A stretch of 64,000 nucleotides of DNA from JADJPO01 sp963724535. Its GTDB lineage: Bacteria; Actinomycetota; Actinomycetes; Actinomycetales; Kineosporiaceae. Shown here piece after piece: positions 26,850 through 35,462 of this stretch. Within the stretch, counting starts at the first letter, position 1. Every line of letters begins with the position of its first letter. A program made the translations under genes and the position numbers. The DNA lies in assembly GCA_963724535.1 (NCBI GenBank), contig CAVRVD010000017.1, positions 248,001 to 312,000 on the forward strand, in the 5' to 3' direction. The notes under the pieces were generated by a model. That model did not search any database, was not told the origin of the DNA, and saw only the letters and a list, made by a program, of their open reading frames with translations.

Positions 26850-28355
26850 TCAGCTGCCGCCGGTGAGCTTCTCCCGCAGAGCGGCCAGGGCCTCGTCGGA
26901 GGCGAGGGTGCCCTCGGCCACCGGCGGCTGCGTGGTGGTGTAGGTCGACGGTGCCTCACCGGCCTCGGTGCGGGCCTCGGAGTCGGCCTTGGCGGCATCG
27001 TCGATCTGCTTGCGGTGCGCCTCCCAGCGGGAGTGGGCCTCGGCGTACTGCGACTCCCACTCTTCGCGCTGGCTCTCGTAGCCCTCGAGCCACTCGTTCG
27101 TCTGCGGATCGAAGCCCTCGGGGTACTTGTAGTTGCCGGCCTCGTCGTACTCGGCGGCCATCCCGTACAGCGAGGGGTCGAACTCGGCCGAGGTGCCCGT
27201 GGCGCCGTCGTTGGCCTGCTTGAGGGACAACGAGATCCGACGACGCTCCAGGTCGATGTCGATCACCTTCACGAAGATCGAGTCGTTGACCTGGACCACC
27301 TGCTCGGGGATCTCCACGTGCCGCTCGGCAAGCTCGGAGATGTGCACCAGGCCCTCGATGCCCTCGTCCACCCGGACGAACGCGCCGAACGGCACCAGCT
27401 TGGTGACCTTGCCGGGCACGACCTGGCCGATGGCGTGGGTGCGGGCGAACTGCTGCCAGGGGTCTTCCTGGGTCGCCTTGAGCGACAGCGAGACCCGCTC
27501 CCGGTCCATGTCGACGTCGAGCACCTCGACGGTGACCTCCTGGCCGACCTCCACCACCTCTCCCGGGTGGTCGATGTGCTTCCACGACAGCTCGGAGACG
27601 TGCACCAGGCCGTCCACCCCGCCGAGGTCGACGAAGGCACCGAAGTTGACGATGGAGGAGACCACGCCGGAGCGGACCTGACCCTTCTGCAGGGTCTGCA
27701 GGAAGGTCTGGCGGACCTCGGACTGGGTCTGCTCCAGCCAGGCCCGGCGGGACAGCACGACGTTGTTGCGGTTCTTGTCCAACTCGATGATCTTCGCCTC
27801 GATCTGCTTGCCGACGTACGGCTGCAGGTCGCGGACCCGGCGCATCTCCACCAGCGAGGCCGGCAGGAAGCCGCGCAGGCCGATGTCGAGGATCAGGCCG
27901 CCCTTGACCACCTCGATGACGGTGCCGGTGACGATGCCGTCCTCTTCCTTGATCTTCTCGATCGTGCCCCAGGCGCGCTCGTACTGGGCGCGCTTCTTGG
28001 ACAGGATCAGCCGACCCTCCTTGTCCTCCTTCTGCAGGACCAGGGCCTCGATCTCGTCTCCGACGCTCACCACCTCACCGGGGTCGACGTCGTGCTTGAT
28101 CGACAGCTCGCGGGATGGGATGACGCCCTCGGTCTTGTACCCGATGTCGAGAAGGACCTCGTCGCGGTCCACCTTGACGATCGTTCCGGCGACGATGTCG
28201 CCGTCGTTGAAGTACTTGATCGTCTCGTCGATGGCGGCGAGGAAGTCCTCGGCCGTACCGATGTCGTTGACGGCGACCTGGGGGGTTGTCGGGGCGGCGG
28301 GACCGGCGCTCTCGGTCGATCCGAGGGTGGGGCTCATCGTGGGGCTGGTGGTCAT
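26850..28355 (-). CDS. rpsA: 30S ribosomal protein S1
   Basis: A 501-residue protein with four S1 RNA-binding repeats (about residues 50-120, 135-205, 220-290 and 305-375): IVAGTIVKVDRDEVLLDIGYKTEG, IVTGTVIEVVKGGLILDIGLRGFL, VRSGVVSSIVNFGAFVDLGGVDGLVHVSEL and VVPGKVTKLVPFGAFVRVDEGIEGLVHISEL begin them. This is the four-repeat actinobacterial form, followed by an acidic, Glu-rich tail of about 100 residues. The ATG at 28355 is chosen because the conserved N-terminal segment follows it and GGAG lies 10 bases upstream. A strong housekeeping promoter is about 200 bases upstream, leaving a long leader. Confidence 0.95.
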   Translation of the reverse strand: MTTSPTMSPTLGSTESAGPAAPTTPQVAVNDIGTAEDFLAAIDETIKYFNDGDIVAGTIVKVDRDEVLLDIGYKTEGVIPSRELSIKHDVDPGEVVSVGDEIEALVLQKEDKEGRLILSKKRAQYERAWGTIEKIKEEDGIVTGTVIEVVKGGLILDIGLRGFLPASLVEMRRVRDLQPYVGKQIEAKIIELDKNRNNVVLSRRAWLEQTQSEVRQTFLQTLQKGQVRSGVVSSIVNFGAFVDLGGVDGLVHVSELSWKHIDHPGEVVEVGQEVTVEVLDVDMDRERVSLSLKATQEDPWQQFARTHAIGQVVPGKVTKLVPFGAFVRVDEGIEGLVHISELAERHVEIPEQVVQVNDSIFVKVIDIDLERRRISLSLKQANDGATGTSAEFDPSLYGMAAEYDEAGNYKYPEGFDPQTNEWLEGYESQREEWESQYAEAHSRWEAHRKQIDDAAKADSEARTEAGEAPSTYTTTQPPVAEGTLASDEALAALREKLTGGS

Positions 28356-28552
28356 GGAGGAACGGCTCCGTTTGCGGGCAAGGTTGAGTGGGCGGATGGA
28401 GTTGGGGCGCGTCGAACTGACATGCCGTCGGCGAGCGCCGCGTGCGGTCCAGCAGGCCCCGAGTCGGTGGCGTGCCGCCAGCACTCGGCTGAGGGATCGG
28501 CCAGTCGGATCGAGGACAGTCAGAGTCCGCGCACACGCCGTGCGCCTCGGTT

Positions 28553-28582
28553 ACCCTACCGCTGCCGCAGATCACGGGTCAA
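28553..28582 (-). promoter_or_regulatory. Principal sigma-factor promoter of rpsA
   Basis: On the minus strand TTGACC (28582-28577), an 18-base spacer and TAGGGT (28558-28553) form a near-consensus HrdB/SigA promoter. It predicts a start near 28546 and a 5' leader of about 190 bases before the rpsA ATG. This is the best conventional promoter in the window and fits the high expression expected of S1. Confidence 0.75.
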
Positions 28583-28644
28583 AGCCCGCGCGAGTGGTGG
28601 CGGACGGCATCGAGCGGTCGTGGCAGCAGGCAAGAGGGGGCGCA

Positions 28645-28710
28645 ATGGACGAGTGGGCGGCGCACCTGCTCGACGACGTGCCGGGCCTGCGCGCCAGGGG
28701 CAGCCGATAG
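28645..28710 (+). CDS. Candidate 21-residue small ORF before the lipoprotein gene
   Basis: ATG preceded by AAGAGGGGGCG, a strong Shine-Dalgarno match about 4-8 bases away. It encodes MDEWAAHLLDDVPGLRARGS plus Arg and stops 10 bases before the first possible start of the next gene. It could be a leader peptide coupled to that gene or a chance match in purine-rich DNA. No family is recognised. Confidence 0.25.
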   Translation: MDEWAAHLLDDVPGLRARGSR

Positions 28711-28741
28711 CGTCCGGAACGTGGGCAGGTGTGGGGACGTC

Positions 28742-29635
28742 GTGCTTCGTTCTCGGACGTGGCGTATGCGTCGCGTCTCGACTTCTCTGCGCACCGGTGC
28801 TGCCCTTCTCGCCGCGGGTGTTCTTCTCGTCTCCTGCTCGGACGCCCCGGCCGCCGGCCCGGCCCCGAGCACAGCGACGCCATCCGTCGCGGCCGACGTC
28901 GTGCAGCTGCGTCGCGACGAGGTGCTGCAGCGTGTGTCGGTGGCCGTGGAGAACCGCGGCGCGACCGCCGTCGTGGTGGACAGCGTCCGCCTGGAGGTCG
29001 ACGGTTTCCGCCTTCCCGGCACCATCCGCAACGACTCACCGGTCGCGGTCGGTGTGGTGGTCAACTTGCCAGTCCCCTATAGCGGGGTCGACTGCCCGGC
29101 GACCGGCCGGCGACAGGTGGGCCGGCCACAGGTGACTCTGCGAGTTCACACCCCAGACGACCTGCGGCCGCGCACCGTGCGGCTCGCAGCGGTGTCCGAC
29201 GACGGGCTGCTGCAGCGCATCGCGGATCGCACCTGCGACGTGGAGCGCGTCAAGCAGCAGGTTGACCTGAGCTTCGCAGACCAGTGGCGGATCGAGCAGA
29301 AGCGCGACGGTCCGCAGGCCCACGGACTGCTGCGCACCCGCCTGCTCGACGGCCCTGCCCGCGACGTCACGCAGGTGGCCGGCGCGATCCTCTACGGGCT
29401 GCGGCCCGACGAGGGCGCGAGCACGCCGCTCGCGGCGCTGAGCCCGGAGCAGCCTGCCGCGAGCGTCCCGGTCGTCGTCTTCGCCGCCCGCTGCGATCCG
29501 CACACCATCGGCGAGGTCAAGAAGCCCTACGAGTTCCTGGTCTGGGTGACGATGCCCGGCGGCGAGGAGATCGCCGTCACCCCGGAGGTGGGGCAGGCCA
29601 CCAAGGACGCGCTCCGCGGTGTCTGCGCCTTCTGA
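28742..29635 (+). CDS. Hypothetical secreted lipoprotein
   Basis: A protein of about 297 residues with a signal sequence (TGAALLAAGVLLVSC) ending in a lipobox Cys, a Pro/Ala/Thr-rich linker, and two probable beta-rich domains. The first contains LQRVSVAVENRGATAVVVDSV and may be an immunoglobulin-like fold. I do not recognise the family. The start is uncertain: GTG at 28721, GTG at 28742 (GGGGA 5 bases before) and ATG at 28766 are all in frame; 28742 is chosen for its ribosome-binding site. It stands alone between rpsA and the liv cluster. Confidence 0.75.
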   Translation: MLRSRTWRMRRVSTSLRTGAALLAAGVLLVSCSDAPAAGPAPSTATPSVAADVVQLRRDEVLQRVSVAVENRGATAVVVDSVRLEVDGFRLPGTIRNDSPVAVGVVVNLPVPYSGVDCPATGRRQVGRPQVTLRVHTPDDLRPRTVRLAAVSDDGLLQRIADRTCDVERVKQQVDLSFADQWRIEQKRDGPQAHGLLRTRLLDGPARDVTQVAGAILYGLRPDEGASTPLAALSPEQPAASVPVVVFAARCDPHTIGEVKKPYEFLVWVTMPGGEEIAVTPEVGQATKDALRGVCAF

Positions 29636-30019
29636 TCGAGCGCGTGGCGGGCTGCTACGGCCCAACGAGGTGGTTGCAGGAGCACGGGGTGGACGCTCCT
29701 CGTGATCGCCCAGGGGAGCGCCGTCCACAGCGGGCTGGGCCGATCCACGACGCCTCCCGTTGCCACGCTGTCCCCGCTGCCGAGATCACCCGCGATCTGG
29801 TCCGGCCTGGCACAGGGTCGGCCGAAGTGCGCTCGGCGGCACCCCGCGCTGCAGGATCTCGACCACGCGGCACGGCCCGACGCCTCCCGAGTGGTCAGGC
29901 GACGAAAGAGGCGTGGAGGAAGGCCCGGCGGGCTATAGTCCAGTGCCGCTGAGATCCGCTCCGCTGCTCGGGTCGCTTTCGATTCGAGGGGTCGCAGGTT
30001 CCGCCGATGGAGGTGCCCT
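29636..30019. other. Intergenic region before the liv operon
   Basis: A 384-base stretch between the lipoprotein gene and livH. It contains a good -10 hexamer TATAGT at 29934-29939 without a matching -35, and a leader of about 75 bases with a GGAGGTG ribosome-binding site. I found no open reading frame, RNA gene or repeat here that I would defend, although reading frames cross it on both strands. Confidence 0.45.
29934..29939 (+). promoter_or_regulatory. Possible -10 element of the livHMGF operon
   Basis: TATAGT stands out in GC-rich DNA 80 bases before the livH GTG and matches the -10 consensus at five of six positions. The -35 window (about 29911-29916) has no good match, so activation by a regulator or an alternative explanation is possible. 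Confidence 0.35.
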
Positions 30020-31273
30020 GTGCTCAGGTCAATAGTGCGAGCACTGCTCGCCCTCGTCGCCACTGCGCTGGTCCTCGTCGGCGTCGTGGCCAACCCGGCT
30101 AGTGCCGCCGACGAAAGCGTGCAGGGGCGCCTCACCTATCAAGGCGAACCGGTCGCGAACGTCACCATCTCGGTGGAGGGCGAGGGCTTCTCGGCAGACG
30201 GCACGTCGGGGGCCGATGGCTCATGGCAGGTACCCGTGCCCGGGCCGGGCAGCTACTCCGTCACCCTGGCCGAGGGCACCTTGCCGGAGGGAGTCGACCT
30301 GCGCTTCCCCGACCGCAACCCGCTGAACACGACGGTGGCATCCAGCCAGCAGAAGCCCATCATCTTCGCCCTAGGGGAGAGCACGCGGACGGTGCAGAGC
30401 CGCTGGGGGTTGGCCGCCCAGCGGTTCGCCTCGGGGATCCGCTTCGGCCTGCTGCTCGCCCTGGCCGCGGTCGGGCTATCGCTCATCTTCGGGACGACGG
30501 GCCTGACGAACTTCGCCCACGGCGAGCTCGTGACCTTCGGCGCGCTGGTCGCCTACTTCTTCAACGTGATCGCCGGCGTCCCCCTTGTGCTCGGCTCGAT
30601 CCTCACCGTGATCGTGGCGGGGATCGCGGGCTACCTTCTTGACTCGGTGCTGTGGGCGCCGCTGAGAAACCGCGGCACCGGGTTGATCGCCATGATGATC
30701 GTGTCGATCGGGCTGTCGATCTTCGTGCGCTACACGTACCTGTTCTTCTTCGGCGGCAACACCCGCACCTACCGCGACGCCCAGGGCCAGACGGGAGTCC
30801 TGCTCAACCTGTCCTGGCTGGACTTCGCCAGCATGGGCCTGGCCATCGTGGTGCTCCTGGCGGTCGCGTACGCCCTGCTGCGCACCCGAATCGGCAAGGC
30901 GACCCGTGCCGTCGCGGACAACCCGGCCCTGGCGTCCGCGTCCGGGATCGACGTCGAACGCGTGATCAAGGTCGTGTGGTTCACGGGGGCCGCGCTGGCG
31001 GGCCTGGCCGGCGTGCTGCTGGGCGTGGCCCAGCAGGTCAACTGGCAGATGGGCTTCCAGATTCTGTTGCTGATCTTCGCTGCCGTGACCCTCGGGGGTC
31101 TGGGAACGGCGTTCGGGGCGCTGGTGGGGGCGCTCATCGTGGGCCTGTTCATCGAGCTCTCCACCCTGTTCATCCCGACCGAGCTGAAGAACGTCGGCGC
31201 ACTCGGGATCCTGATCGTGATCCTCCTCGTGCGGCCCCAGGGTCTCCTGGGCCGGCGCGAGCGGGTCGGCTAA
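30020..31273 (+). CDS. livH: Branched-chain amino acid ABC permease LivH fused to an N-terminal exported domain
   Basis: A 417-residue permease, about 110 residues longer than ordinary LivH. Residues 1-29 are a Sec-type signal (ALLALVATALVLVGVVANPASA). Residues about 31-118 look like a small beta-sandwich of the carboxypeptidase-regulatory type (GRLTYQGEPVANVTISVEGEGF, then DGSWQVPVPGPGSYSVTL). Residues about 130-417 are the LivH core, with GLTNFAHGELVTFGA and the ATPase-contact region RVADNPALASASGIDVERV-like sequence near 300. GTG is preceded by GGAGGTG. It is first in livHMGF. The extra domain would sit outside the cell, next to the pore or binding protein. Confidence 0.92.
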   Translation: MLRSIVRALLALVATALVLVGVVANPASAADESVQGRLTYQGEPVANVTISVEGEGFSADGTSGADGSWQVPVPGPGSYSVTLAEGTLPEGVDLRFPDRNPLNTTVASSQQKPIIFALGESTRTVQSRWGLAAQRFASGIRFGLLLALAAVGLSLIFGTTGLTNFAHGELVTFGALVAYFFNVIAGVPLVLGSILTVIVAGIAGYLLDSVLWAPLRNRGTGLIAMMIVSIGLSIFVRYTYLFFFGGNTRTYRDAQGQTGVLLNLSWLDFASMGLAIVVLLAVAYALLRTRIGKATRAVADNPALASASGIDVERVIKVVWFTGAALAGLAGVLLGVAQQVNWQMGFQILLLIFAAVTLGGLGTAFGALVGALIVGLFIELSTLFIPTELKNVGALGILIVILLVRPQGLLGRRERVG

Positions 31274-31292
31274 CCGGACCGGAGGTCGTTTC

Positions 31293-32285
31293 ATGGACTG
31301 GGGAACCATCCTCTCCAACGCCCTTCGCGCATCGTTGGGCCTCGAGACGATCGTCTACGCGCTGGCCGCCATCGGCCTCAACGTGCACTTCGGCTACACC
31401 GGCCTGCTCAACTTCGGCCAGGCGGCCTTCGTCGCGATGGGCGGCTACGGCCTCGCCATCACGGTGACGATCGTGGGTCTGAACTTCTGGGTCGGCATCG
31501 TCGTCGGCCTGGTCGCCGCCGTGCTGCTCGCCCTGATCCTGGGCGTGCCCACCCTGCGGCTCAGAGCCGACTACCTGGCCATCGTGACGATCGCGGCCGC
31601 GGAGATCGTCCGATTATTCTTCCGGGCGTCGTCACTGGACAAGCAGACCGGCGGCTCGGACGGACTGCAGGCGTTCTCCGACGACTTCTACGCGCTGAAC
31701 CCGTTCCCCAACGGCACCTACGGCTTCGGGCCCTGGCGGTTCAACGAGCGCCTGAGCTGGATCCTGCTCGTCGGATGGGTCACCGTCATCCTGGCCTCGC
31801 TTGTGATCTTCCTGCTCACCCGCAGCCCCTGGGGGCGGGTGATCAAGGGGATCCGGGAGGACGAGGACGCCGTCCGGAGCCTGGGCAAGAACGTCTACGC
31901 CTACAAGATGCAGTCCCTGGTCCTTGGCGGGGTGATCGGAGCCCTGGCCGGATTCATCTTCGCGTTGGGACGGGCAGCGGTGCAGCCCGACCTCTTCGGC
32001 ACCGAGTTCACCTTCTTCGCCTACACCGTGCTGCTGCTGGGCGGGGCGGCCCGGGTCCTGGGCCCCGTGGTGGGGGCGGCCATCTTCTGGGTCGTCCTGT
32101 CGTTGACCGACAATGTGCTGAACCAGGCCATCCGGACCGGGGCCATCCCGTCCTCCCTGATCAGCACTACCCAGACCGGCCAGGTTCGGTTCATGCTGGT
32201 GGGCGCGGCGCTGATGCTGCTCATGATCTACCGACCACAGGGGATCTTCGGCGACAAGAGGGAGTTGGCACTCGATGCCCGCTGA
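31293..32285 (+). CDS. livM: Branched-chain amino acid ABC permease LivM
   Basis: A 330-residue permease partner of LivH. It shows the LivM hallmarks HFGYTGLLNFGQAAFVAMG near residue 30, LRLRADYLAIVTIAAAEIVR, and the loop IREDEDAVRSLGKNVYAYKM that contacts the ATPases. About eight to ten helices are predicted. It starts 19 bases after livH, and its end overlaps the livG start by 11 bases, so the genes are co-transcribed and coupled. Confidence 0.95.
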   Translation: MDWGTILSNALRASLGLETIVYALAAIGLNVHFGYTGLLNFGQAAFVAMGGYGLAITVTIVGLNFWVGIVVGLVAAVLLALILGVPTLRLRADYLAIVTIAAAEIVRLFFRASSLDKQTGGSDGLQAFSDDFYALNPFPNGTYGFGPWRFNERLSWILLVGWVTVILASLVIFLLTRSPWGRVIKGIREDEDAVRSLGKNVYAYKMQSLVLGGVIGALAGFIFALGRAAVQPDLFGTEFTFFAYTVLLLGGAARVLGPVVGAAIFWVVLSLTDNVLNQAIRTGAIPSSLISTTQTGQVRFMLVGAALMLLMIYRPQGIFGDKRELALDAR

Positions 32286-33255
32286 GCCGTCCTCCGCACC
32301 CGCCGGTGCGCCCGCCACGACCGTGGCCGGAGCCGCCGCCCAGGCGCTCGCCGACGTCGCCCACACCCCCGGCGTGGCCAAGCCGGACCCGATCCTGGTA
32401 GCGGACTCGGTCCGCCGTCGCTTTGGCGGTCTGGTGGCGGTCGACGTCGACCACGTGGAGATCCAGCGTGGAGTGATCACCGCGCTCATCGGCCCGAACG
32501 GTGCCGGCAAGACCACCTTCTTCAACCTGCTGACCGGATTCGACACGCCCAACCAGGGCGACTGGACGTTCAACGGCAGCAAGCTCGCCGGCGTGGCGGC
32601 CTACAAGGTCGCCCGCCGGGGGATGGTCCGGACGTTCCAGCTGACCAAGGCGCTGTCCCGGCTCACGGTCATCGAGAACATGCGCCTGGGCGCCAAGGAC
32701 CAGCGCGGCGAGGGGATCTTCCGAGCCCTGGTCCGCCCGCTGTGGGGTGCACAGGAGGAGAGCATCACCGCGCGGGCCGACGACCTGCTCGCCCGGTTCA
32801 CGCTCGACGCCAAGCGCGGGGACTTCGCGGGCAGCCTGTCCGGCGGGCAGCGCAAGCTGCTGGAGATGGCCCGCGCGCTGATGGTCGAACCCGAGATGGT
32901 CATGCTCGACGAGCCGATGGCGGGCGTGAACCCGGCGCTCACCCAGTCGCTCCTGGGCCACGTCAAGGACCTGCGCGAGCAGGGGATGACCGTGCTGTTC
33001 GTCGAGCACGACATGGACATGGTCCGGGACATCTCCGACTGGGTGATCGTGATGGCCCAGGGGAAGATCGTCGCCGAGGGGCCCCCGCATGCTGTGATGG
33101 CGAACCCGGCCGTGATCGACGCCTACCTCGGCGCCCACCACGACGCGCCGCTGAGCCGGGAGGAGGAGCGTGCCTTTCTCGAGGAGGACGAGGAGGTCCT
33201 CGCCCACGAGCTCGCGCTCCACCCCGAGGAGACGCACGGCGAGGAGAAGCCATGA
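32275..33255 (+). CDS. livG: Branched-chain amino acid ABC ATPase LivG
   Basis: A 326-residue ATPase, longer than usual because of an Ala/Pro-rich N-terminal extension of about 40 residues and an acidic C-terminal tail (about residues 295-326, Glu rich). The core has Walker A ALIGPNGAGKTTFFNLLTGF, signature LSGGQRKLLEMARALM, Walker B MVMLDEPMAGVNPAL and the switch His in FVEHDMDMVRDI. The segment GMVRTFQLTKALSRLTVIEN is typical of LivG. Its stop overlaps the livF start as ATGA. Confidence 0.95.
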   Translation: MPAEPSSAPAGAPATTVAGAAAQALADVAHTPGVAKPDPILVADSVRRRFGGLVAVDVDHVEIQRGVITALIGPNGAGKTTFFNLLTGFDTPNQGDWTFNGSKLAGVAAYKVARRGMVRTFQLTKALSRLTVIENMRLGAKDQRGEGIFRALVRPLWGAQEESITARADDLLARFTLDAKRGDFAGSLSGGQRKLLEMARALMVEPEMVMLDEPMAGVNPALTQSLLGHVKDLREQGMTVLFVEHDMDMVRDISDWVIVMAQGKIVAEGPPHAVMANPAVIDAYLGAHHDAPLSREEERAFLEEDEEVLAHELALHPEETHGEEKP

Positions 33256-34061
33256 ACGAGCAGCCCCAAGGCGGCGTTGCGCCAGCGACGACAGACGCCG
33301 AGCTCGCGGCGGGGCGTGAGACACACCTGACTGCCGCCGAAGGTGCCCTCGTACGCGCCGACGACCTCGTCGCGGGCTACCTGCCCGGGGTCAACATCCT
33401 GAACAACTGTGACCTCTACGCGCAACGCGGCGAGCTGGTCGGCATCATCGGCCCGAACGGCGCCGGGAAGTCGACACTGCTCAAGGCGCTGTTCGGCCTG
33501 GTGAAGATCTCCACCGGCACGGTGACGCTCGAGGGGCAGGACATCACCGGCTTCAAGGCCAACAAGCTGGTCAGCCGCGGGGTCGGCTTCGTTCCACAGA
33601 ACAACAACGTCTTCCCCAGCCTGACCATCGAGGAGAACCTCCAGATGGGGCTGTACCAGGCCCCCAAGCGGTTCACCGAGCGGTTCGACTTCGTGTCCGA
33701 CCTCTTCCCCGCGCTGCGCGACCGCCGGTCCCAGCGCGCGGGGTCCCTGTCCGGCGGCGAGCGGCAGATGGTGGCCATGGGTAGGGCCCTGATGATGGAG
33801 CCGTCCGTGCTGCTGCTCGACGAGCCCTCGGCGGGCCTGTCCCCCGCTCTGCAGGACGAGGTCTTCATCCGCACCAAGCAGATCAACCGCACCGGCGTCT
33901 CGGTGATCATGGTCGAGCAGAACGCCCGCCGCTGCCTGCAGATCTGCGACCGCGGCTACGTGTTGGACCAGGGACGCAACGCCTACACGGCGCCCGGTCC
34001 CGAGCTGATGAACGACCCCAAGGTCATCGAGCTGTACCTCGGCACGCTCGCAAAGGCCTGA
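33252..34061 (+). CDS. livF: Branched-chain amino acid ABC ATPase LivF
   Basis: A 269-residue ATPase and the second motor of the importer. It contains Walker A IIGPNGAGKSTLLKALFGLV, the LivF-type GVGFVPQNNNVFPSLTIEEN, signature LSGGERQMVAMGRALM and Walker B VLLLDEPSAGLSPAL. A hydrophilic N-terminal extension of about 35 residues precedes the core. The ATG is fixed by its 4-base overlap with livG. Transcription should end at the hairpin 63 bases downstream, facing livK. Confidence 0.95.
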   Translation: MNEQPQGGVAPATTDAELAAGRETHLTAAEGALVRADDLVAGYLPGVNILNNCDLYAQRGELVGIIGPNGAGKSTLLKALFGLVKISTGTVTLEGQDITGFKANKLVSRGVGFVPQNNNVFPSLTIEENLQMGLYQAPKRFTERFDFVSDLFPALRDRRSQRAGSLSGGERQMVAMGRALMMEPSVLLLDEPSAGLSPALQDEVFIRTKQINRTGVSVIMVEQNARRCLQICDRGYVLDQGRNAYTAPGPELMNDPKVIELYLGTLAKA

Positions 34062-34123
34062 CCCCCGGCGCCTGCCGGCAACGACACGACACCGACCGGC
34101 GTACCCGTACCACCCCCGACCAC

Positions 34124-34159
34124 GGGGAGGGGCCCGGCCTGCCGGCCGGGCCCCTCCCC
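34124..34159. terminator. Bidirectional terminator between livF and livK
   Basis: A perfect 16-bp inverted repeat: GGGGAGGGGCCCGGCC at 34124-34139 pairs with 34144-34159 around the loop TGCC, followed by TT on the plus strand. It lies between two converging genes, so it can terminate both. It is among the strongest hairpins seen in the window. Confidence 0.85.
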
Positions 34160-34193
34160 TTCCTGCATCCCGACGTCTGTCGGAGCAGAGTGG

Positions 34194-35462
34194 TCAGATC
34201 TTCCCGGTCTTGGCCTCGAGGAACGTGTACTTGTTGTCCGCGCCGTACTCGTAGATGCCGATCGTCGCCTCGGTCGGGTCACCCGCCTCGTTGAACTCGA
34301 TCGGGCCGGAGACGCCGTCGTAGTCCAGGTCCGTGCCCGCGTCGATCAGCTTCTTGCAGTCCGCGAACGTCGTGCACTTCTCGCCGCCCTCCGAGACCTC
34401 CTGGAGCTTGCTGGCGATCCCGGTGCCCGAGTCGTTCTTGGCCGCCTCGGCCGCCAGCGCGATCAGCGTGGCCGCGTCGAAGGACTCCGGCGCGTAGCTG
34501 AAGTCCTTCAGGGCGGGGTCAACCTCGAGCAGGCGCTTGCGGAACGTGTCGTCGGCGAGGACCCCTGGCAGGGTGCCCTTGACGCCCTCCAGCGTCCCGG
34601 GTGGGAAGGTGTAGGAGTTGGACAGGTTCCCGTCGCAGAAGTAGACCTTCGACATGTCGAAGCCCTGCTTCACCAGCTCCGGCACGATCTTGGTGGCCTC
34701 GTCGAACGAGATCAGTGCGATCCCGTCGGGCTTGGCGGCCAGGACCTCGCCGACGTCGGCGGCGAAGTTTGCCGCCTTCGGGTCGTAGATCTTCTCCGCG
34801 ACCACCTGGCCACCGCCGTCTTCCACAGCCTTCTTGACGTTGGCGGCAAGGCCCGTCCCGTAGGAGTCCTGCAGGGCCAGAATGCCCACGTTGGCGTTGC
34901 CGTCGGACAGGATCAGGTCACCGAGGACCCGACCCTGCAGCACGTCCGGCGGTGCGCTCCGGAAGTACAGGCCCTTGTCGTTGTAGGTGGTGAAGGCGTC
35001 CGAGGTGTTGGCGGGTGAGAACATCACCACGCCGTTCTGCGTGATCTTGTCGATGACTGTCAGCGACACCGACGACGACGCCGCACCGATGACGGCGTCG
35101 GCCTTCTGGCTCAGCAGGCGGTCGACGGACTGCGAGGCGATGTCGGTAGACGTGTCGCCGGAGTCCGAGTCGATCTCCGTGACATCCTTGCCGAGGACGC
35201 CCCCGGCCGCATTGATCTCCTTGACGGCGAGCTGTACCCCGGCGAACTCCGGCGGGCCGAGGAAGGCGAGCGAGCCGGTCTGCGGCAGCAGGGTGCCCAG
35301 CACCAACTGGCCGTCACCCTCCGCCGCCGTGGCGCCGGCGCCGGCGGACGAGCTGGACTCGCTGGACGTGGCGGACGTGTCGTCACCGCCACAGGCGGCG
35401 AGGGCCAGCGAGGCGGCACCCATCAGAGCGGCGGTTCGCCACAACGGTGTAGTGCGGATCAT
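34194..35462 (-). CDS. livK: Branched-chain amino acid ABC substrate-binding lipoprotein
   Basis: A 422-residue periplasmic-binding protein of the Leu/Ile/Val family. The signal ALMGAASLALAACGG ends in a lipobox Cys. The mature part starts with a Ser/Ala linker and then LVLGTLLPQTGSLAFLGPPE, FAGVQLAVKEINAAGGVLG and AVIGAASSSVSLTVIDKI, all typical. The ATG is chosen because GAAGGAG precedes it by 8 bases. It is transcribed towards livHMGF from the opposite strand, so its expression is set separately from the membrane parts it presumably serves. Confidence 0.93.
   Translation of the reverse strand: MIRTTPLWRTAALMGAASLALAACGGDDTSATSSESSSSAGAGATAAEGDGQLVLGTLLPQTGSLAFLGPPEFAGVQLAVKEINAAGGVLGKDVTEIDSDSGDTSTDIASQSVDRLLSQKADAVIGAASSSVSLTVIDKITQNGVVMFSPANTSDAFTTYNDKGLYFRSAPPDVLQGRVLGDLILSDGNANVGILALQDSYGTGLAANVKKAVEDGGGQVVAEKIYDPKAANFAADVGEVLAAKPDGIALISFDEATKIVPELVKQGFDMSKVYFCDGNLSNSYTFPPGTLEGVKGTLPGVLADDTFRKRLLEVDPALKDFSYAPESFDAATLIALAAEAAKNDSGTGIASKLQEVSEGGEKCTTFADCKKLIDAGTDLDYDGVSGPIEFNEAGDPTEATIGIYEYGADNKYTFLEAKTGKI

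Larger units (their letters stand above)
28356..28741. other. Divergent intergenic region between rpsA and a lipoprotein gene
   Basis: This 386-base stretch holds the rpsA promoter (28553-28582, minus), a roughly 190-base rpsA leader, and on the plus strand a 21-codon frame with a strong ribosome-binding site (28645-28710). I see no promoter for the plus-strand lipoprotein gene that I would defend. The long S1 leader could bind S1 for feedback control, as known in enterobacteria, but no structure was computed. Confidence 0.5.

Noticed and set aside
32221..33324. 367-codon minus-strand frame opposite livG
   Set aside because: His/Gly/Val-rich antisense shadow of livG with no start signal or domain.
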